DNA of 12,181 nt, taken from NCBI GenBank assembly GCA_002007315.1, contig LNZQ01000207.1, positions 1 through 12,181 of the forward strand, in the 5' to 3' direction. How positions within the stretch are numbered: position 1 is the stretch's first letter; each line of letters begins with the position of its first letter. This document shows positions 6,787-12,181 of this stretch, one piece after another. This DNA is from Epulopiscium sp. Nele67-Bin004 (GTDB taxonomy: Bacteria; Bacillota_A; Clostridia; Lachnospirales; Cellulosilyticaceae). Below the pieces are notes generated by a model. The model was not told where the DNA came from. It searched no databases and saw nothing but the letters and a program-made list of their open reading frames with translations. The translations under genes and the position numbers were made by a program.

Positions 6787-6813
6787 GAATCCCACTTCAG
6801 ATGTGGGAGATTC
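6787..6813 (+). repeat. Hairpin resembling an IS200/IS605-family right end
   Basis: GAATCCCAC (6787-6795) pairs with GTGGGAGATTC (6803-6813) around the 7-base loop TTCAGAT, with a 2-base bulge. This form (GAATCCCAC, short loop, GTGGGAG, then TTCAN) resembles right-end hairpins of many TnpB-carrying elements, which end just after a TCAA-like site; here the site reads TTCAG at 6811-6815. It has no T run after it, so it is not a good terminator. It differs from the hairpin of the element at the window start. Confidence 0.4.
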
Positions 6814-6849
6814 AGGGAATGTTAAAAATTTCAAAATAGATAGTTATTT

Positions 6850-6874
6850 AAGAGGCGAGTGTGCCTCTTTTTTT
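6850..6874 (+). terminator. Intrinsic terminator with no obvious gene upstream
   Basis: AAGAGGC (6850-6856) pairs perfectly with GCCTCTT (6863-6869) around a 6-base loop, followed by seven T. The nearest upstream gene, murG, already has its own terminator, so this one may serve a lost gene or a small transcript from 6470-6850. It also insulates hsdS from upstream transcription. Confidence 0.75.
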
Positions 6875-6895
6875 GTTGAACAAATGAAAAATTTA

Positions 6896-6924
6896 TTGCT
6901 TGTATGGTAAAGTAATGATACACT
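6896..6924 (+). promoter_or_regulatory. Candidate promoter of hsdS-rarA
   Basis: TTGCTT (6896-6901) and TACACT (6919-6924) are separated by 17 bases, and TG at 6916-6917 makes an extended -10. The predicted start near 6931 gives a leader of about 24 nt carrying only the ribosome binding site. The murG promoter uses the same extended -10 form. Confidence 0.5.
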
Positions 6925-6954
6925 TTGTATAAATATATTTTATGGAGGGTGATT

Positions 6955-8277
6955 ATGTTATATGAAATACCAGACAATTGGAGATGGACGACACTAGGAG
7001 AGGTATACACCTTGTATACTGGAAATAGTATTAACGAAAAAGTTAAAAAAGAAAAGTATACTAACCTAGAGGTAGGACATAATTTTATAGCTACTAAAGA
7101 TATTGGTGTAAACGGAGATATTAACTATGAAAATGGTGTAAAAATTTTTGATTATGAAAAATTTAAAGTAGCTCCTGCAAACACAACTTTGTTATGTATT
7201 GAAGGTGGTAGCTCGGGGCGAAAAATAGGCTTCGTAGAAGAAAATGTTTGCTTTGGAAATAAATTATGTGCGTTTACAACTGATAAAGCTTATAAAAAAT
7301 TTGAGTATTATTATTTGATGTCTAATATGTTTTATAATTCTTTTGCGTTGGCTAGACATGGGCTAATAGGTGGAGTTGGTGTAAAAGTTTTAAGAGAGTT
7401 GCCGTTTCCACTTCCGCCAGTTGCTGAGCAACAGCGTATAGTTAACACGATTGAGTCGTTATTTGTTAAGCTTGACAGCGCACGAGACCTTGTGCAGTCG
7501 GCGTTGGAGGCATTTGAAAATAGGAAATTTGCGATTTTGCATAAGGCGTTCACTGGGGAGCTTACTGCAAAATGGCGTGAGGAGCATGGGGTTAGTCTTG
7601 ACAGTTGGGAAGAAAAGAAATTGGAAGAAATATGCGAAAAAATAACTTGTGGAAAGACACCTACAAAAGATATTTCAGATAATGGTGAAATACCGTTTCT
7701 AAAAGTTTATAATATTATTAATAATAAAGTAGAATTTGAGTATAAGCCACAGTTCATAAGCACAGAAATTCAACAAACTAAACTAAAATCCTCAATATTA
7801 GTACCTAACGATGTAATAATGAATATAGTAGGTCCTCCGTTAAGAAAGATTGCTATTATACCAGATGATTATCCGAGTTGGAGTATGAATCAGGCAATTG
7901 TCCGATTTCGGGCAAAAGAGAAATTACATTATAAATATTTATATTATTGTTTAGTTTATCCAAAAACACTAAAAGAAGTTATTGCGGATACAAGAGGAAT
8001 GGTAGGACAAGCAAATATTTCTGTAACTCAATCTAGGAGCTTAATTATTCCCGTCCCCACACTTGACGAACAAACCGAAATAGTTCGTATACTTGACACC
8101 TTGCTAACAAAAGAGCAACAAGCCTACGACCTCTATAACTTGCTAGAGAAAATCGACCTCATGAAAAAGTCAATACTTGCTAGGGCATTTAGAGGTGAAC
8201 TTGGCACAAATAATGCATCAGATGATGACTCTATCACTCTACTACAAAATAAAAAGTTAAAATCATTAGATGCTTAA
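6955..8277 (+). CDS. hsdS: HsdS, type I restriction-modification specificity subunit (no HsdM or HsdR in view)
   Basis: The 440-residue protein has the two-fold HsdS plan: target recognition domain 1 (about 1-150), a conserved helical repeat (152-205), domain 2 (about 215-364), and a second helical repeat (365-416). The repeats align at about 213 residues: PLPPVAEQQRIV with IPVPTLDEQTEIV, and ILHKAFTGEL (194-203) with ILARAFRGEL (407-416). HsdS reads a bipartite DNA site, one half per recognition domain, and directs HsdM methylation and HsdR cleavage. The start at 6955 is chosen for its strong GGAGGG (6944-6949); an in-frame ATG at 6925 has none and adds 10 residues. The recognition domains look more AT-rich than the helical repeats, as expected if domains are exchanged by recombination. 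Tandem stops (TAATAA) end it, 20 bp before rarA, with no terminator between. Confidence 0.92.
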   Translation: MLYEIPDNWRWTTLGEVYTLYTGNSINEKVKKEKYTNLEVGHNFIATKDIGVNGDINYENGVKIFDYEKFKVAPANTTLLCIEGGSSGRKIGFVEENVCFGNKLCAFTTDKAYKKFEYYYLMSNMFYNSFALARHGLIGGVGVKVLRELPFPLPPVAEQQRIVNTIESLFVKLDSARDLVQSALEAFENRKFAILHKAFTGELTAKWREEHGVSLDSWEEKKLEEICEKITCGKTPTKDISDNGEIPFLKVYNIINNKVEFEYKPQFISTEIQQTKLKSSILVPNDVIMNIVGPPLRKIAIIPDDYPSWSMNQAIVRFRAKEKLHYKYLYYCLVYPKTLKEVIADTRGMVGQANISVTQSRSLIIPVPTLDEQTEIVRILDTLLTKEQQAYDLYNLLEKIDLMKKSILARAFRGELGTNNASDDDSITLLQNKKLKSLDA

Positions 8278-8297
8278 TAACATAAAGAGGAGAAATT

Positions 8298-9536
8298 ATG
8301 GATATTTTTGACTACGTTTCAAACAAAAAACGCCAGACAGACGCACCACTTGCGGCAAAGATGCGTCCTCGCAACATTGAAAATATCGTTGGGCAATCGC
8401 ACATCTTAGGCAAAAAAACGTTATTACACCGTGCAATTGTTGCAGACAAACTATCGTCGCTAATATTTTGGGGGCCACCTGGGACTGGCAAAACGACTAT
8501 CGCAAAAGTTATCGCCAACACAACACAATCATATTTTATAAATATAAACGCAACGACAAGTGGAAAAGCTGAAATTGTTCAAGCTGTTCAAGACGCAAAA
8601 ACAAATACAGCTGTATCAGGCAAAAAAACTATTATTTTTATAGATGAAATACACCGTTTCAACAAAGCACAGCAGGACGCATTGTTGCCACATACTGAAG
8701 ATGGCACACTAATTTTGATTGGTGCAACAACAGAAAATCCATATTTTGAAGTAAATAGGGCACTGATTTCTAGGTCACTAGTATTTGAACTTAAACCACT
8801 TGAAACAGCAGACATCAAAAAAATATTGCAAGACGCTATAAATGACGTTGAGCGGGGGCTTGGTGGATACGGAATAAAAATTACAGACGACGCTGCAAAC
8901 TTCATTGCAAACATGTGTGGGGGTGACGCACGTGTTGCGTTAAATACGCTTGAGCTTGCAGTGACAACAAGTGAGCGAGACCCAGCCGACAAAAAGATAC
9001 ATGTGACGCTTGAGTCTGCATCGGAATGTATGCAAAAGAAAGCTTTGAACTATGACAAAAAAGGCGAAAATCACTATGACGTTATATCGGCGTTTATTAA
9101 AAGTATGCGAGGCAGTGATCCCGATGCAACGTTACATTATTTGGCGAGAATGATTGAAGCGGGCGAAGATATAAAATTTATTGCAAGGCGAATTGTAATA
9201 TGTGCAAGTGAAGACGTTGGCAATGCTGACCCGCAGGCTTTGGTTATTGCAACAAATGCAATGCTTGCTGTTGAGCGAATTGGTATGCCAGAGGGGCGAA
9301 TTATTTTGGCACAAGCGGCAACTTATATCGCCTGTGCAAAAAAAGGGAATGCAGCATACAAAGGGATTGATGCTGCACTGGCTGATGTGCGAACATCTGA
9401 CATTGGAACTGTCCCTATGCATTTGCGAGATAACCAAGGTGTTGGGTACAAATACCCCCACAGTTATCCAGACAATTATGTTGAACAACAATATTTGCCA
9501 GATAAGCTTGTGGGTAAAAAGTATTATACTACTTGA
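8298..9536 (+). CDS. rarA: RarA (MgsA), AAA+ replication-associated recombination ATPase
   Basis: RarA acts at stalled or gapped replication forks, together with SSB and the replication machinery. The 412-residue protein has the family N-terminus APLAAKMRPRNIENIVGQSH (16-35), Walker A GPPGTGKTT (59-67), Walker B FIDEIHRFNKAQQDALLP (114-131), sensor-1 IGATTENP (141-148) and an arginine-finger-like SR at 158-159. The C-terminal MgsA tetramerisation region includes SAFIKSMRGSDPDATLHYLA and ends with YKYPHSYP. These features separate it from the related clamp-loader subunits and RuvB. AGAGGAG (8286-8292) precedes the ATG. It probably shares a transcript with hsdS. Its last 8 bp overlap the end of spoVB on the other strand. 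Confidence 0.95.
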   Translation: MDIFDYVSNKKRQTDAPLAAKMRPRNIENIVGQSHILGKKTLLHRAIVADKLSSLIFWGPPGTGKTTIAKVIANTTQSYFININATTSGKAEIVQAVQDAKTNTAVSGKKTIIFIDEIHRFNKAQQDALLPHTEDGTLILIGATTENPYFEVNRALISRSLVFELKPLETADIKKILQDAINDVERGLGGYGIKITDDAANFIANMCGGDARVALNTLELAVTTSERDPADKKIHVTLESASECMQKKALNYDKKGENHYDVISAFIKSMRGSDPDATLHYLARMIEAGEDIKFIARRIVICASEDVGNADPQALVIATNAMLAVERIGMPEGRIILAQAATYIACAKKGNAAYKGIDAALADVRTSDIGTVPMHLRDNQGVGYKYPHSYPDNYVEQQYLPDKLVGKKYYTT

Positions 9537-11055
9537 TAAACGATTTTACGTCGTCCATTGTAAGACATTTGAACGCAAATAAAAATAAGATATAAAACCC
9601 GCCAAGTATTGCAACGGCAATAAAAGTTGCAAGTTTAAGCGACAAATTTGTAATTAAAAAGCTGTCAAATATGTATCTAATTGCCATGCAACCACAAGTT
9701 ATTGCGATAGCGGGTTTTAACATCCAGCCAACTATATCAACAGGAAGTTCTATTGAATTTAGAGCGTGGTATAAATGATATGTCGTTGCGAAGCCAGATT
9801 GCACCAAAAGTGCCAATGTGAAACCAAGCAACCCTTGTTGTGGAACTAAATATAAAATCAACAAAATACATGCAACTGACGCCATAATATTTCCTTTGAA
9901 CGTCATTTTTTGAAGTCCAAGACCGTTTAACACACCTGTCAAAATGTTTTGCAAGTAGAAAAATGGGCATATCATTGCGAGCATTTTTAGTATTTCGCCA
10001 ACTTCTGCCATATTGTATGTAGCCATAGCTATTTCTTGACCTAGCGCCAAAAATAGCCCTGCTGCACCGATACCGATAATGGCCGAAAATTGGATTGACA
10101 TTCCAACTGTTTTTTGAAGTAGACGTGTGTTGCTTTTTGCTTTCGCCTCAGATATAGCAGGAATTAGTGCAACAGAAAGCGACCCCGTTAACATAGACGG
10201 GAAAAACAACAACGGCATAGCCATACCCGAATACATACCGTATACGCCCAGTGCCTGTGCAGACTCTAGTCCGAATTTTTGAAGTTGTATAGGTATCAAA
10301 ATATTTTCGATTGAATGTAATGACGACGTTAAAAATCTGTTTGCTGTTATTGGTAGTGACATATAAAATATCGACTGAAACAACGTGTTGTATGGAACAG
10401 TCGCTGCTTTAAGTGGCAATTTGCTTTTTGTAACTTTGTACATAATAACAGTAAAAATACACGACATAAGCTCCCCACCACAAAGACCTAGCATCGCAAG
10501 TGCACAAGCGTATTCCATTCCGTGTGGGATAAAAAATCCAGCCATACAGTAAATAATAACCATTCTTGCAACTTGTTCTATAACTTGTGCAGTTGCAGGG
10601 ACTGCCATCTCTTGGCGACCTTGAAAATACCCACGAATACAACACGCCGTCGCCATAAACGGTAGGCATGTACCAAGCATTTTTAATGCAAGTGCCGTAT
10701 CAGGAGCATGTACAACGTATGTTGCTATTTGTTCGGAGCAAGTAAACAACAATATTGAAATTGGTATTGATGTTACGCAAGATATTACTATTGCACATTT
10801 TAGCGTGCGAATAGAATCTTGATAAAGCTTTTGTGCCGTAAATTCGGCAACTTTTTTTGACACAGCTAGTGAAACACCTGCCGAACACGCTGCCCAAGCC
10901 AACATATATATCGGGAAAATAAGCTGGTATAGCCCCATACCTTCTGCACCCATAATATTTGACATAAAGACCCTGAAAACAAAGCCTAGTATACGTGTAA
11001 TAAAACTTGCAAATGTTAATATTAGCGTTCCTGTCACCAACGTTTTTTTGCTCAT
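9529..11055 (-). CDS. spoVB: SpoVB-like polysaccharide/lipid flippase (MOP superfamily)
   Basis: The 508-residue polytopic membrane protein belongs to the MATE/MurJ/Wzx (MOP) flippase superfamily, in the branch annotated as stage V sporulation protein B / putative polysaccharide biosynthesis protein. It would translocate a lipid-linked sugar precursor, in sporulating species for spore cortex; YtgP- and MurJ-like relatives act on lipid II. The N-terminus shows the family pattern: a first helix at about 7-28 containing TRILGFVFRVFMSNIMG, then AEGMGLYQLIFPIY. About 14 hydrophobic segments follow, with a Lys-containing C-terminal tail (MDDVKSFIK). The start at 11055 is chosen for the GAAAGGAG site (11063-11070, minus strand) and family-like beginning; the frame is open upstream to 11208, but those 51 codons look unrelated. 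Whether it is sporulation-specific here is unknown. No terminator separates it from convergent rarA. Confidence 0.85.
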   Translation of the reverse strand: MSKKTLVTGTLILTFASFITRILGFVFRVFMSNIMGAEGMGLYQLIFPIYMLAWAACSAGVSLAVSKKVAEFTAQKLYQDSIRTLKCAIVISCVTSIPISILLFTCSEQIATYVVHAPDTALALKMLGTCLPFMATACCIRGYFQGRQEMAVPATAQVIEQVARMVIIYCMAGFFIPHGMEYACALAMLGLCGGELMSCIFTVIMYKVTKSKLPLKAATVPYNTLFQSIFYMSLPITANRFLTSSLHSIENILIPIQLQKFGLESAQALGVYGMYSGMAMPLLFFPSMLTGSLSVALIPAISEAKAKSNTRLLQKTVGMSIQFSAIIGIGAAGLFLALGQEIAMATYNMAEVGEILKMLAMICPFFYLQNILTGVLNGLGLQKMTFKGNIMASVACILLILYLVPQQGLLGFTLALLVQSGFATTYHLYHALNSIELPVDIVGWMLKPAIAITCGCMAIRYIFDSFLITNLSLKLATFIAVAILGGFYILFLFAFKCLTMDDVKSFIK

Positions 11056-11128
11056 AAAAGAACTCCTTTCGTTTTTGTCTATACTTAAAGTTATGAGGCA
11101 AGTCCCAAAAATATGAAAGATTTTGTTG

Positions 11129-11157
11129 TTGTATAATCGACTAAAATTAGGTATAAT
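11129..11157 (+). promoter_or_regulatory. Candidate promoter of relQ
   Basis: TTGTAT (11129-11134), a 17-base spacer and a perfect TATAAT (11152-11157) point towards relQ. Transcription would start near 11164, leaving a leader of about 33 nt. A second TATAAT at 11132-11137 lacks a matching -35. Confidence 0.5.
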
Positions 11158-11177
11158 AAATAAGGATTTTCTAACAA
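11150..11177 (-). promoter_or_regulatory. Possible promoter of spoVB, overlapping the relQ promoter
   Basis: On the minus strand TTGTTA (11177-11172) and TATACC (11155-11150) are 16 bases apart, facing spoVB. The -10 occupies nearly the same bases as the relQ -10. If real, spoVB has a leader of about 90 nt. A weaker alternative, TTGGGA with TATAGA at 19-base spacing, lies nearer spoVB. No sigma-E-type site is clear. Confidence 0.28.
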
Positions 11178-11196
11178 ACCGAAAAGAGGTGCAATG

Positions 11197-11994
11197 ATGG
11201 AAACACAAAGTTTTAAACGACTTCTAATTCCATATGCTCAGGCGGTGGAAGAATTGAAACTCAAATTTAAGACGATTAGGCAAGAACGACTTAGTCTTGA
11301 TGAATATTCACCAATAGAATTTGTGACAGGTCGTGTTAAAAGAATTTCTAGTATTTTGGAAAAAGCAAAAAAGAAAGATATTCCTTTAAGTCAGATTGAG
11401 GAAAAAATTGAAGATATAGCCGGCATAAGAATTATGTGTCAATTTGTGGAAGATATTCATACGGTAACGAGTCTTATTCGTTGTAGACACGGAAAAGATT
11501 TGGAAGTTGTCGAAGAAAGAGATTACATTACAAATATTAAACCAAGTGGATATAGAAGTTATCATATTATTATCAAATATCCTGTGCAAACGGCAGAGGG
11601 TGAAAAAGTTGTTTTGGCTGAAATACAAATTAGAACGCTTGCCATGAATTTTTGGGCGACCATTGAGCATTCGCTTAGATATAAATATAAGCAAAATATG
11701 CCTGAACATATACAGGAACGTCTAAATAAATCGGCACATGCTGCGTATCAACTTGATATGGAGATGGCGGAGATTAGGGAAGAAGTGCTTAAAGCACAAG
11801 ACCATAACCTAGAAGAAACAAACGTTGTGGCTTGCATATTTACAAATATTCAGCTTGTTGCAAAACAAATGGGAGAGCATAACATGGCAGCGACGTATGA
11901 AAGATTTTGGGATTTGTGGGAGCGAAATGAGATATTAAAACTTCAGGAGTTTAATGTTGAGCTTGAAGAAATGTTAAAAAATGAATTTGTATAA
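11197..11994 (+). CDS. relQ: RelQ-type small alarmone synthetase (GTP pyrophosphokinase)
   Basis: The protein (265 residues from 11197) has only the (p)ppGpp synthetase domain, with no hydrolase or ACT/TGS domains, as in RelQ/YjbM. It would transfer pyrophosphate from ATP to GDP or GTP. The motifs, in numbering from ATG 11194, are GRVKRISSI (46-54), EDIAGIRI (73-80, Mg-binding Asp74), KPSGYRSYHI (116-125) and the strand EIQIRTLAMNFWATIEHSLR (143-162) followed by YKY. A helical tail of about 90 residues, rich in Glu, follows; the whole is some 50 residues longer than the roughly 210-residue B. subtilis enzyme. ATG 11197 is preferred over 11194 because GAGG (11186-11189) is 7 rather than 4 bases away. 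It is divergent from spoVB and monocistronic, ending at a terminator. Confidence 0.9.
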   Translation: METQSFKRLLIPYAQAVEELKLKFKTIRQERLSLDEYSPIEFVTGRVKRISSILEKAKKKDIPLSQIEEKIEDIAGIRIMCQFVEDIHTVTSLIRCRHGKDLEVVEERDYITNIKPSGYRSYHIIIKYPVQTAEGEKVVLAEIQIRTLAMNFWATIEHSLRYKYKQNMPEHIQERLNKSAHAAYQLDMEMAEIREEVLKAQDHNLEETNVVACIFTNIQLVAKQMGEHNMAATYERFWDLWERNEILKLQEFNVELEEMLKNEFV

Positions 11995-12002
11995 AGTTAG
12001 AT

Positions 12003-12032
12003 AAAAAGGTTTGGCGAGAGCTAAGCCTTTTT
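12003..12032 (+). terminator. Intrinsic terminator of relQ
   Basis: Bases 12003-12015 pair with 12020-12032 over 13 positions (two wobbles) around the tetraloop GAGA. The 3' arm ends in five T. It starts 9 bp after the relQ stop. Confidence 0.88.
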
Positions 12033-12063
12033 GCCAATTTAGGATATCAAGGAGGGTGATAAT

Positions 12064-12181
12064 ATGCCATTAATTGATGAATTTATTGAGAATAGAGTTA
12101 AAACGTTGGGACTAACAATGAACAACGTAAGTAGTGGGGTAGGCTATAACAAGATTATGTACAAAATTTCTACTGGTGAAA
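12064..12181 (+). CDS. Unidentified protein, N-terminal part; possibly a helix-turn-helix regulator
   Basis: A frame opens at ATG 12064 after a strong AAGGAGGGTG (12049-12058) and runs off the window after 39 residues. It reads MPLIDEFIENRVKTLGLTMN, then a segment ending GYNKIMYKISTGE. The spacing RVKTLGLTMNNV...GYNKIMYKISTGE faintly recalls the first three helices of an XRE/Cro-type DNA-binding domain (start of helix 2 at LT, then a turn, then an I-x-x-G end). That is only a guess from pattern. The good ribosome site and the terminator just upstream support a real gene. Confidence 0.6.
   Translation, partial: MPLIDEFIENRVKTLGLTMNNVSSGVGYNKIMYKISTGE

Noticed and set aside
2048..9491. Numerous antisense frames within phnD, phnC, phnE, rarA and other genes
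   Set aside because: All lie opposite strong coding frames with intact family motifs and lack supporting ribosome sites; they are shadows.
9529..11208. Longer spoVB start at 11208 (559 residues)
   Set aside because: The extra 51 residues overlap the divergent promoter region and relQ start and do not resemble flippases; the GAAAGGAG site supports 11055.

Overview
The window is AT-rich DNA most consistent with a low-GC, Clostridia-type Firmicute. The support is a tsaE-tsaB-rimI order, a SpoVB-type flippase (a sporulation-associated family), a RelQ-type small alarmone synthetase, strong GGAGG-type ribosome binding sites and sigma-A-like promoters with extended -10 boxes. A Lachnospirales-like lineage is plausible, but genus is not readable from the sequence.

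Layout. Bases 1-~410 are the right end of an IS200/IS605- or IS607-type transposable element: the 3' end of tnpB (zinc ribbon plus last RuvC Asp), an omegaRNA-like scaffold and an AT-rich terminal hairpin. Immediately after it a reading frame resumes that matches the C-terminus of TsaE and ends in a 4-bp ATGA overlap with tsaB, so the element appears to have landed inside tsaE. tsaB (t6A tRNA modification) and rimI (N-acetyltransferase) follow with overlapping ends. Bases 1740-5195 are a four-gene phosphonate/phosphite/phosphate-type ABC importer (phnD lipoprotein, phnC ATPase, two phnE permeases) closed by a strong terminator. murG (5372-6430) has its own extended -10 promoter and terminator. 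Bases 6470-6954 hold no convincing gene, but contain a hairpin resembling IS605-family right ends and an unassigned terminator. hsdS (6955-8277), a type I restriction specificity subunit without hsdM or hsdR in view, sits 20 bp upstream of rarA (8298-9536). rarA converges on the minus-strand spoVB (9529-11055), overlapping it tail to tail. spoVB is divergent from relQ (11197-11994), which ends in a terminator. A partial gene with a possible HTH N-terminus begins at 12064.

The genes fall into independent units: tRNA modification and acetylation, nutrient import, peptidoglycan lipid II synthesis (MurG) and envelope lipid flipping (SpoVB), DNA restriction specificity and replication repair, and (p)ppGpp signalling. 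The most notable point is the TnpB element in tsaE. By the known logic of TnpB/omegaRNA systems, its guide would be the interrupted tsaE sequence itself, and its transcript would run on into tsaB-rimI.
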